Origin: Simmondsia chinensis
Lineage: Eukaryota > Streptophyta > Magnoliopsida > Caryophyllales > Simmondsiaceae
Assembly: GCA_018398585.1 (NCBI GenBank)
Contig: JAGTTD010000008.1
Location: 3,794,501-3,858,500, forward strand
Length of the DNA stretch: 64,000 nucleotides
Reading direction: 5' to 3'
In this document: positions 24,101-32,545 of the stretch, piece by piece
How positions within the stretch are numbered: position 1 is the first letter of the stretch
Layout of the letters: each line of letters begins with the position of its first letter
Translations under genes and position numbers: made by a program
The notes under the pieces: model-generated
Databases searched by the model: none
The model's input: only the letters and a program-made list of their open reading frames with translations
Told to the model about the DNA's origin: nothing

Positions 24101-26714
24101 TAATTTTCAGCAAGCATCTCTAAATACAACAAAACAGTTGATAAATGATCTGAAGAACATTGACATAGTTTTCCACATTGGAGATATCTGCTATGCAAAT
24201 GGATATCTCTCTCAATGGGATCAATTCACTGCCCAAGTTGAGCCCATCGCCTCTACCGTGCCATACATGATTGCAAGGTCTATTTTTTCCTCTGTAACTT
24301 GACGTATTGACCATTATATATCAGATGTTGAGCTTGCATTACGGCCCTATTTGTTTTGATGGAAAAAACTTCAAAGAAACAACTAGCAATATTGAAATTG
24401 TTTTTCTCCTTTGAGGGGAAATTTACTTACCATCAACAAAAGTGAAAAAACATTTTCCTTCGTAAAGGGGAAACGTTTTCTGTTGTTATATGCTTTACTT
24501 TCGTCTCAACTTGGCCAAACATGAATCTCATACAAATTTGTAGAATGAAACTAATTCTTTTAGCCAAAAAACACAAAGAAGTTAAGAAAATATATTACTA
24601 ATTTAATATTTTGTGGAGAAAAATTTCTGTAAGGAAAATGTTTTCCGTTGAACCAAACAGAGCCTACGTGACGTTGAGCTTCTTGGGTTGGCATGGTTGT
24701 TAAAATCCCCATTCCCTTTCGGATAGGTTCCAAGATTGAAGCCTATCAATCCCCCTTTGCTCAAGTTGTTGTCCCTGTATAGGGAAACCCATTACGTGAC
24801 GTTATTTCTGAAAAAAGTCTTCATATTCATATGCATTGTATTTTATTTATTATAACATAGTTATATATGTATTCACATCTTTTTACAAACGTAAAGTTTA
24901 AAAGCAACTTTCTTTGTGATGTGATCGCAAACAACGATTTGATTTCGTTTCTGGAGTATATTATCCAACATCAAAACGTCTTTTTTGTTTTATTTTCCTT
25001 GTGCTCCTAAAATTGTTGATTTTTCTATTTTGCAGTGGAAATCATGAGAGAGACTGGCCCGGGACTGGATCCTTCTATGGGAACTTGGATTCAGGAGGAG
25101 AATGTGGTGTCCCTGCTGAAACAATGTTCTATGTTCCTACTGAAAACCGAGCAAAGTTTTGGTACATATTATCATTTCGATAATGCTCAATTTGTTTTGA
25201 TGGAAAACCTTTTTCCAATCTCAGTTTTATTATTTATTTGCCTAGCTTCACAACAATAGCCAAATTACGGAAAATGAGCATTTTCCTTGAAGAAAAAGAA
25301 AACGTTTTTTTTACAGTAATTTCATGTTATATGCTAGTGTTACCAAAAGCGTGCCTTAAGTACTTCTGAGGTGAGGGGTGAGCAAGGAGGAAGCTCCACC
25401 GCCTCTGACAACCTGGGGTGAGGCGAGGTTATTAAACTGTGAAGAGGCACGCGTCTTTCCAAAAAGTACTGCACATACCAGGCGTGCGCTTCAGGCGCCC
25501 CAGGATGAAAAGTAATTTAGATGGCATGAACCTTAAATTCTTGTCCTTCTCTAAAGAAAATGTGTAAATACAGATACGTGTTCAATAAGCATATTTTATG
25601 CATTTTCTGACTAGCAGAGGGTTTGGTCAGGTACTCCACAGATTACGGCATGTTTAGGTTCTGCATAGCTGACACAGAACATGATTGGAGAGAAGGAACG
25701 GAGCAGTACCGTTTTATCGAGCACTGCCTTGCGTCTGTGGACCGAAGAAAGCAACCGTGGCTCATATTCTTAGCACACCGCGTGTTGGGTTACTCGTCAG
25801 GGGCCTTCTACGCGGTGGAAGGTTCGTTTGAGGAGCCTATGGGGAGAGAGAGCCTGCAGAAGTTGTGGCAAAAGTACAAGGTTGACCTTGCATTGTATGG
25901 CCATGTTCATAACTACGAGCGAACTTGTCCTATTTACCAGGTTTTTCTCACTCCTTTCTTTCAAGGTTAAACGAGTTTTTATTGATGGCCCCCCTTTTTG
26001 GTAATGTTGGTGTGCACCTCAGCTTGAACGCGGACTAAATAATAATCCACTTTATGATATAACACCTGCTAATATGTGGGTCTTTTAGTTCGAAAAATAC
26101 CTCTCTATTAGTAATCTGAGGAAAGCAGGACTTGACTCTTGGACCTCTCCTCAATGACCTCAACTTTGACAGTGTTTCACCAACGAATTGAAGAAAGTAC
26201 TTGTTTATTCGTATGTTGGGTATTCTCATGCTTAAAGCTATTGTTACTCTCCATTCTATGCTAAGGTACTTGCATTAATAATGATATTAAACAACGGTAT
26301 ATGGCGCTTAAACCCTTCAAAGTAGACAATAAAGTACGAGAATCTCATAACACCACCAAATTTTTCCTTTCTTTTCGCAATTCTTATTTGCAATTCGAAT
26401 CGATGCAGAACATTTGCACTAATGAAGAGAAAACCCGTTACAAAGGCGCATTGAACGGGACAATACATGTAGTAGTAGGAGGTGGAGGAGCTGCACTCGC
26501 GGATTTCTCAACGCTTCAACCAAAGTGGAGTCTGGTACGAGACCACGACTATGGGTTTGTGAAGTTAACCGCGTTCGACCACTCGAATTTGTTGTTTGAG
26601 TACAAGAGAAGTAGCAATGGCAAGGTTTATGACTCATTCACTATCTCAAGAGATTACCCTGACATCTTAGCTTGCACTGTGGATAGTTGCCCAAGTATGA
26701 CTCTTGCATCTTGA
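18149..26714 (+). CDS. PAP27: purple acid phosphatase, PAP27 type (12 exons, 612 aa)
   Basis: Exons: 18149-18319, 19165-19256, 19347-19413, 20005-20127, 20954-21046, 21604-21733, 22978-23059, 23809-23941, 24072-24277, 25036-25161, 25631-25940, 26409-26714. All introns are GT-AG and phases join without error, giving 612 residues, close to Arabidopsis PAP27. The N-terminus has a signal peptide (MRVSWITILVVLLAYAHLG), so the product should be secreted. A fibronectin-III-like N-domain is followed by the metallophosphatase core. The metal-ligand motifs are all visible: GDMGK (about 293), GDICYANG (334), GNHERD (367), FLAHR with His about 457, GHVHNYE (498). Databases often label this subfamily probable inactive or nucleotide pyrophosphatase/phosphodiesterase-like, yet all seven ligand positions appear retained. 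Introns carry SINE, MITE and other repeats, but the coding frame is intact. Confidence 0.95.
18405..18520. repeat. dispersed repeat copy, PAP intron 1
   Basis: Shares phrases such as AGATCATCATACAAG and GGCCTGAGGCCGATAAAATTTC with the copies at 18900-19085, 21815-22035, 62225-62420 and 63645-63800. These end in a GCCTAAAGGCTCGATAAAATT-like motif. The class is not identified. Confidence 0.5.
18900..19085. repeat. dispersed repeat copy, PAP intron 1
   Basis: A second member of the same family in one intron: AAAGATCAACATGTAAGCCTA, then CTTATATGTTGATCTTGTAG, then CCAAGGCTTGACAAAATTTC. It resembles solo LTRs or TRIM remnants, but no termini could be fixed. Confidence 0.5.
19506..19806. repeat. 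GGGCCC-rich repeat, PAP intron 3
   Basis: Bounded by AGCCGGTCTTGATG and an inverted CTAACCGGCTTT, with internal GGGCCC blocks and an AT-rich centre. A diverged relative lies at 22125-22410 in intron 6 (GGCCAGTCTTGACATTTTTG...GGGCCC). The terminal inverted repeat of about 8 bp suggests a MITE-like element. Confidence 0.5.
19811..19985 (-). mobile_element. tRNA-headed Au-type SINE, PAP intron 3
   Basis: The minus strand shows a pol III B box (GGTCGCGGGTTCAAGCC), a CCTCTCTGCA block, AAAGGCTGCATTCGACAGACC, and a 3' GAGCGCTGTGCATGGACTG end, the order of an Au SINE. It ends about 20 bp before the exon 4 acceptor at 20004. It differs from the other SINEs here in having a tRNA-like rather than a 5S-like head. 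Confidence 0.7.
21815..22035. repeat. dispersed repeat copy, PAP intron 6
   Basis: Contains GTGAGTCCAGTAAGAATC, AGAGATCAATCTGTAAGC, CACTTAATGCCAATTGG and AAGCCTAAAAGGCTTGGTAAA, shared with the other members of this family. It may have hitched inside the intron as a short LTR-like unit. Confidence 0.5.
22125..22410. repeat. GGGCCC-rich repeat, PAP intron 6
   Basis: A diverged relative of 19506-19806: GGCCAGTCTTGACATTTTTG at the left, GGGCCCTTACAATTTGGGACC and TTGCTTAGGGTTA at the right, with an AT-rich centre. Confidence 0.5.
22475..22873. mobile_element. long-inverted-repeat MITE-like element, PAP intron 6
   Basis: The two arms are imperfect inverted copies: the left arm carries GGTCCAAATACCTTG and TTAATTTAGTCCTTT, and the right arm reads as their reverse complement, ending GTACATGGACCC and GTAAATAACCC. 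A related element lies at 29588-29974. Confidence 0.6.
24343..24664. mobile_element. PIF/Harbinger-like MITE, PAP intron 9
   Basis: GGCCCTATTTGTTTTGAT at the left end is inverted at the right as TTGAACCAAACAGAGCC. A 3-bp direct duplication TAC flanks it (24340-24342 and 24665-24667). The unit is 322 bp with no coding capacity. Confidence 0.75.
25330..25515. repeat. GAGGCG-rich repeat, PAP intron 10
   Basis: A GC-rich island in an AT-rich intron with repeated GAGGTGAGG, GGGTGAGGCGAGG, GGCGTGCGCTTCAGGCGCC phrases. It resembles dispersed GCGCC-type repeats of plant introns. The class is unknown. Confidence 0.4.
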
Positions 26715-27084
26715 ACATGAACAAAGGGGGATGAGATTGGATACGGTCTTTTTGGTATTATTTTCTATTTACAGTTTTCAGTTTTTAAGAAATTAAGAAC
26801 TCGATCTCGGGAATGGGTGTTTTTCTTCTTGTTGGTTTCTAGTTTTTCAGTTTTTCTTAAGTTGTTTAAAAAACGAAGTAGAGGAAATCAAAGATGGGAA
26901 AATTGTTTTCAGAACCTGGTTTTTAGTTTCTCACAATCAAAATCTTGGAAACAAAAAATGATACCAACGTAGGTAATAATATGCTCGTTGTATTACTTGT
27001 AGTTTCTTTTGTAATAAGGGGGGGAAAAAAGGAAGAAAGCGATGATCGAGCTTTTGTTTTGTAAATCAACAAATCTGTTTATGT
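26715..27084 (+). other. PAP 3' UTR and downstream sequence
   Basis: AT-rich sequence after the stop codon. It contains T-rich stretches and an imperfect inverted pair (TTTTTGGTATTATTTTCTATTTACAG near 26750 and AACAAAAAATGATACCAAC near 26955) suggesting a small repeat. No polyadenylation site could be fixed. Confidence 0.4.
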
Positions 27085-27103
27085 AGTTTGAGCATTCAGT
27101 ACA

Positions 27104-27350
27104 CCTAAGAGGGTACCAACACGCAAGCACCGGATCCCATTATAACTCTGAAGTTAAACGTGCTTGGGCGAGAGTAGTACCAAGATGGGTGACCTTCTGG
27201 GAAGTCCTTGTGTTGCACCCCTCAGATTAGGGGTTCTCGAAAACAACATCCCTTCAGGGTAGTACCCTGAAGAGGGAAGGCTGCGTACATTTATCCTCCC
27301 AAATCCTACTTAGGTGGGAGCCCTTGTGGCACTGGGAATGTTGTTTTTTT
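27104..27350 (+). mobile_element. 5S-rRNA-headed SINE with Au/RTE tail, copy 1
   Basis: The first half (about 27111-27222) reads as a plant 5S rRNA: CACCGGATCCCAT, GAAGTTAAACGTGCTTGGGC, GAGAGTAGTACCAAGATGGG, TTGTGTTGCACCCC. It contains the internal pol III A and C box regions. The second half is the Au-type tail (GGCTGCGTACAT...GGCACTGGGAATGTTG) ending in T7. A 19-bp duplication with two mismatches brackets the whole unit (27085-27103 AGTTTGAGCATTCAGTACA and 27351-27369), so head and tail moved together. The 5S head lacks about 8 nt near its start. Confidence 0.9.
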
Positions 27351-27825
27351 AGTTTGAGCGTTCAATACATTTACAAAATTTTACCAAATTATATTTAACA
27401 AATAATCTTCTTTCGATCGAGTCATTTTTTGTCAGATGTGTTGTGTATGGAGATAAGTATTTATATTGGTTACACAAAGTAGTTTCCTGTTCTTCTTAAA
27501 GTAAAAGGGATTGTGTGTTGTAACAACTACATAACACATTGGAAGAGAGGCACATGCAGGCCAAAGAAAAGCTAAATGGATACAATTAGATATCATATGA
27601 CCTTATCCAACTAACCCTTACCGAAGAGATAGTCCTAGATAGAACTAAGTGGTGGTTAAAATACTCATGGTTGACACAGCGGTTAGGAGATAGGAGCACA
27701 CCAATACTAGTCCATGGTATCCTTGAGCATGTATATATGTTATTATTTTATTGTTGCTTGCATTTCTGGTATTGCTTTATTTGACTCTTTTTTATCTGGT
27801 TCCTTCTTTTCTTTTTCTTTTTTAA

Positions 27826-27955
27826 GGTTCGGGACTCTTTGAAAGCAGTCTCTGTTTAGGGTAACACCCTGTAGGGGTAAGGTTGTGTACATCTTATTCT
27901 CCCTGACCCTGTTATGCTGAGAGCCTCTTAAGGCATTGCGTCGTTGTTTGTTGTT
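27826..27955 (+). mobile_element. Au/RTE-tail SINE or LINE 3' fragment
   Basis: TTCGGGACTCTTTGAAAGCAG, GGGTAACACCCTGTAGGGG, AAGGTTGTGTACATC and AAGGCATTGCGTCGTTGTTTG match the shared tail. No 5S or tRNA head is visible upstream. A TGCTTG-containing, T-rich stretch precedes it, as in the LINE 3' UTRs here. Confidence 0.7.
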
Positions 27956-28566
27956 AGACAATGCGTTTTAGTTTGTAATCTTTTAAAATATTTCTTACTC
28001 ACAATCTCATTTGCGATACTTACACTATATTGTGTATGGTAACGTATCTATGTAAACGAGCACAGTAGGAACCAGTCTATGAAGTTCAAGACTTGGCTCA
28101 ACAATATTTTGCTTAGCTTTATTTGAGCTCGTGCAAGTTCAAATATGGCTCCATATGTAAGGCTCATATATAAAGTGAAAGTGATGTTTCATTCAAAAAT
28201 TAATTAACATTTAACTTACTAACCTTATATGTTGATATCTTCGTTATGACTCTAATATCAGACTTTGTTACTCAACTTAATTTGATATGATTTTGGACTA
28301 TATTTTATTCTTTTCTTAAATTAATTCTTTTACTCATAATGCAAGTTAAAAATTAGCTTATTATATATAAATCTATATAATATATATAATTTATAGATTT
28401 AAGATATATATATATAAAATTAAATTTTGACAAGTATTAAAATTAATAATACTAAATTAATATATCACTATAATGTATTTAGTTGACACCTAAATTTTTA
28501 AAATATATATGTATGTGTTTAAAATTATTAAATTATTATATATAATAATGGTATTTATTTAAATTT

Positions 28567-28569
28567 TGA

Positions 28570-28618
<49 letters not shown>
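28567..28618. repeat. TA-rich microsatellite
   Basis: Near-perfect (TA)n in an AT-rich intergenic zone. Confidence 0.9.
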
Positions 28619-28621
<3 letters not shown>

Positions 28622-28823
28622 AACATTTAGATGTATACTAGATGAATTACGATAATATATTGCTCAATATTATTAATGTATGATATTTTTTTAAAATTTA
28701 ATATTAATTTATATAAATCAATGCGTGTGTATTGATACTTAAAAAAAAAAAAAAAAATTTCAGTATGTGTATTTATACTAAACTATAAATATTAAGAGTT
28801 ATTTACACCAAATATCCTTATAC

Positions 28824-29063
28824 CAAATAGGGCACCAACACGCTGTCACCGGATCCCATTAGAACTCCGAAGTTAAGCATGCTTGGGCGAGAGTAGTACC
28901 AGGATGGGTGACCTCCTGGAAAGTCCTCACTCTCAGGTTGGGGGCACTGGGAAATAGCCTCTCTTCAGGTTAACACCCTGAAGGGAAAAGGCTGCGTACA
29001 TCCGCCCCCCCAGACCCTGCGTAGGAGGGAGCCCTTGAGGCACTGGGTATGTTCCTTTTTTTT
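28824..29063 (+). mobile_element. 5S-rRNA-headed SINE with Au/RTE tail, copy 2
   Basis: The 5S-like head (CACCGGATCCCATTAGAACT, GAAGTTAAGCATGCTTGGGC, GTACCAGGATGGGTGACCTC) is closer to functional plant 5S than copy 1. It joins at the 5S 3' end to AGGTTGGGGGCACTGGG, then the standard tail (GGCTGCGTACATCCGCC...GAGGCACTGGGTATG) and a T-rich end. An 11-bp perfect duplication TATCCTTATAC (28813-28823 and 29064-29074) flanks the unit. It landed inside a TTATTTAC-type inverted-repeat element, whose halves resume on each side. Confidence 0.9.
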
Positions 29064-29122
29064 TATCCTTATACTTTGCCAATTGTATTAATTTTGTTCT
29101 TATACTTTAATTTTTGTCAATC

Positions 29123-29172
29123 ACACAATCCCAGTGCCTCAATGGCTCCCGCTTTCGCTAGGTCTAGGAGTT
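29123..29172 (-). mobile_element. severely truncated Au/RTE tail
   Basis: CACACAATCCCAGTGCCTCA and ATGGCTCCCGC with a TAGGTCTAGG end match the inverse of the tail over about 50 bp only. Confidence 0.65.
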
Positions 29173-29587
29173 ATAATATCACTTGTATAAAGGTTAAATT
29201 GACAAGCCATATTATATCAATTTGGTCCGTATAATAAAATTTATGTTAAATTGTTAATAAAATTTTTAATGGTTTGGCTACGACTTTAGTTAAATTAAAT
29301 GAACATGTGGATTTGTAATGAGCTACTTGCATCTAATGTCATCATGTCATTAAAAATTATATCATTAACTTAGTTTTAATTTAATTAAATGATTAAATTA
29401 ACACAATATATATTATAGAGGTATTAAATTAATATAATTAAAAATACAATAACTAACACATAAAAATATTACAGGTATATGTAATATAATATAAGTAACT
29501 CTAAATTTGAAGATTAATGAGAATGCACTGCAACTTCACCCAAAAAGAACAAGTCATACTGTGTCAATTTGGTGTTAATAAAATTTT

Positions 29588-29974
29588 GGGTTATTTACGT
29601 CAAAAGTTGTTGTACTTTATTTATTATATTAATTTAGTTTTAATACTTTTAATTGTATTAATTTAGTTCCTTTACTATTTATAATGTGTCAATTTGGTCT
29701 CTAGAGTTAAATTTATGTTAGGTTTTTTTTGAAAATTTTAGTGGTTTGACAACAAATTCGGTTAAATTGAGTCAGTGGATGGATTTGTAATGAATTATTT
29801 GTATCTAACATAATTATACTATTAAAAATTACACCATTAATTTAACTTTAATTTGATCGTAGGACTAAATTGACCTAACGTAAATAGTAGAGGGACCAAA
29901 TTGACACAATTAAAAGTATAAGAACTAAATTGACACAATAAGCAAAGTACATGGACCTTTGGTGCAAATAACCC
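29588..29974. mobile_element. long-inverted-repeat MITE-like element
   Basis: GGGTTATTTACGTCAAAAG at the left is mirrored by GGACCTTTGGTGCAAATAACCC at the right (TIR GGGTTATTTAC / GCAAATAACCC). The arms are inversely similar throughout (TTAATTTAGT against ACTAAATTGACAC). It is related to 22475-22873 and to the sequence hosting the SINE at 28824-29063. Confidence 0.65.
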
Positions 29975-30231
29975 TAAAATTTTTAATGGTTCGGCTATTG
30001 TTTGGGTGAAATTGAATCAACATATGGATTTATAGTGGATTACTTACATTTGAGGTGATTGTACCTTAAAAATTACTTCAATAACTCTGAATGACTAAAT
30101 TGATACAATACTACAACAACAACTAAATAGACACTATATAAAATATAAATAAATTAAATTGATATAATTAAAAATATAAGGACTAAATTTGAAGATGAGT
30201 TACATGTACAACTTCACCCCAAAGATAAAGG

Positions 30232-30906
30232 ATTATTTACATTTTAATACCCTGACGTTTTTGAAAATAATAAAAATAACCCTGGCCTTTTTTAATTAAT
30301 AAAAAGACCTATAAGTTTTTGTCGTATTAATAAAAAAGCTCATAAGTTTTAGTTGTATTAATAAAACTCCACTCTCCGGCATAATCACGTCATTTTCTAT
30401 TGATAGAGCTGAAGTGGCAACTACTGTTTTATTAATGCTACTATAAAATGACAAAAATACCCTTCAATAACCATTTTTTAAACAAATTAAGCGAAAATAT
30501 ATAGTTTTACATAATACAATATCTCCAATTTCATACTTATAAAATAAGAACATGGGTATTAAATGAAATTTTTGTCATTTTAATATAGCATTAATAAAAA
30601 AAAGTTGCCATGTTATTTTTGTGGATGGAAAACAACGTCCTCACACTGGAATGATGCAAGTCAAAAATTGGGAAAAAAGTAGAATCCCACATAGGTGGAT
30701 TAGAAGAGAAAATACCACTTTATATACTTAAGGAGCTACTCTATCCATTGCCAATTGATTTTAGAATGGAACTTCATTTGGCATATAATATGAAAAGGGG
30801 CATTTTTACTGATACAATAAAAACTTGGGGATCTTTTTATTAATTTAAAAAAGTCAAAGTCTTTTTTATTTTTTTAAAAACGTAGAGATACTAAATTATA
30901 AATAAG
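30232..30906. mobile_element. second family of long-inverted-repeat element
   Basis: The left arm (ATTTTAATACCCTGACGTTTT, ATTAATAAAAAGACCTATAAG) is the inverse of the right arm (CTTGGGGATCTTTTTATTAAT, AAACGTAGAGATACTAAATT). A related copy is at 53937-54582. The centre is interrupted by a short copy of the dispersed repeat (TCCCACATAGGTGG, 30690-30800). Confidence 0.6.
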
Positions 30907-31585
30907 GATAAATTACAGAAAACTTTCCTAACTTTTGTTTCAATAACAGAAAAACCCCCCGTAAATAAAACCATTTATTAAACCCCTCACTTTTAAAAAT
31001 TTATCACTTTACCCTCAAACAACTTTTTTTTGACCATTTTACCACTCGAAATAAAATAGTTAAGTATTTGATTTTATTTTTAGGTAGGATTTTATATTTT
31101 GAGTAAAAATAAGAATTTTTTTATATTTTTAAAGAAAAGAAATTTTCTATATTTATAAAAACTGTTATTTTAATTAATTATTTTTTTTATGAAAATTTTA
31201 AAAATATTTTTTATTTTCTAAACTTATAATATTATTATTATAATTAATTAAAATAATTATATTTTTTATAAATATAGAAAATTCTCTTAATTCTATTCCA
31301 AAAAATATAAATTTTTTTTTAAAAATATAATTAAATATTTAAGCCTCTTACTTTTGAGGGACAAAATGATCAAAGAATATAGCATGGAGTTAAGTGATAA
31401 ATTTTTAAAAATAAAAAAGTTTAATAAATACTTTTATTTGTAAGAAAAATTTTGTGTTTTTAAAGTAAAAAACAAAAAAAATTTCTATAAATAATATCAG
31501 GATAAAACTCCATTTCCTCCATGTCATGGTAACTGTAATCAGCAAGAGATGACAAGGAAAAAACAGTTGGAGATTTTGCCGCGAA
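30907..31585. other. AT-rich intergenic sequence
   Basis: Very AT-rich, with an inverted pair of AAATTTTTTTA-type blocks (about 31130-31330) that look like another degenerate foldback. No gene or RNA is seen. It forms the upstream side of the putative transcription start near 31580. Confidence 0.4.
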
Positions 31586-32545
31586 ATGGCATTTCATAAC
31601 TGTTCTTTGCAAACTGCCTTCTTCTGTCTCTCTTTGCACGAGCGAAACCCTAATTCTCGTTCGTGTCGCTGCATCCCCCTCTCCCTCGATCAAATTTGCC
31701 AATTTTTTTTGGTAATTGGTGCAAGAAATTGCATTACTAGAGCCCTAATCGATTTCTGGTGTTCTAATTTTGAGTACAGGTGATTTTATTTGCTTTTAAG
31801 TATCGAAGTTTGTGAAAATAATGAAGGCATATCTTTACCAAATTTTGTTGGTAATTGGGGCAAGAAATTGCACTACTAGAGCCCTAATCGATTTCTGGTG
31901 TTCTAGTTTCGAGTACAGGTGATTTTATTTGCTTTTTAGTATCGACATTTGTGAAAATAATGAAAAGGCATATATTTACCAAATTTTTTTGATAACTGGG
32001 GCAAGAAATTGCGTGGCGGTTTGGAGGAACAAATTTTAGCTTGCAATAGTGCCTCTAGGCTTATTTGACTGACTATGTGATTCACTTGTTATGGCTAGGA
32101 GTGTTTATGGCCTATTGCTGCTCCATGCTCCTTGCTTCTTGCTCCAAGCTCTCTCTATGGCATATTGTTGCTTCTTACTCCATGCTACATGCTGTATGCC
32201 TCATGATTCTTGCTTTTTGTTGTATGTTGTATGCTATATGCTTCATGCTTGTTTCATTTTATGCTTCTCAAGTTGGGGGTCCCTGGACTCAGCCTTCCTT
32301 TAAGGGTAGCACCTTGAAGGGGTAAAGCTGTCTACATCCCCCATCACCCCCCCCCCCCCAAAAAAAAAAGTCCCTGCTTATGAGGGAGCCCTTGAGGCAC
32401 TGGGTCAGTTGTTGTTGTTGGGGCAAGAAATTGCACAACTAAAGCCCTAATCGATTTCTGGTGTTCTAATTTTGAGTACAGGTGATTTTGTTTTCCTTTT
32501 GGTATCGACGTTTGTGAAAATAATGAAAAGGCATAACCTTTTCAA
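31586..32545 (+). promoter_or_regulatory. putative 5' UTR exon with tandemly repeated exon-donor units
   Basis: A pyrimidine-rich leader (CTGCCTTCTTCTGTCTCTC, 31612-31631) looks like a plant 5' UTR. It runs into GCCCTAATCGATTTCTGGTG and a consensus donor GAGTACAG/GTGATTTT at about 31778. The segment from GGTAATTGG to the region after the donor is repeated: 31711-31849, 31850-31990, and a third unit starting 31991 that is split by an insertion (32013-32419) and resumes at 32420-32545. Each complete unit carries its own donor. It probably belongs to the gene starting at 34173, but no transcript evidence is available here. Confidence 0.55.
32013..32419 (+). mobile_element. 5'-truncated RTE LINE (3' UTR plus tail)
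   Basis: A 407-bp insert bracketed by a 15-bp perfect duplication GGGGCAAGAAATTGC (31998-32012 and 32420-32434). The first part is T-rich with repeated ATGCTTGCTTC-like words, as in the 3' UTR of the LINE at 40311-41592. The end is the shared tail (GTTGGGGGTCCCTGG to GAGGCACTGGGTCAGTTGTTG). Confidence 0.8.

Noticed and set aside
27104..29063. functional 5S rRNA genes or a Cassandra TRIM
   Set aside because: The 5S sequences are single, diverged, fused to a SINE tail and flanked by target duplications, not tandem genes. No LTR pair with TG...CA ends surrounds them.
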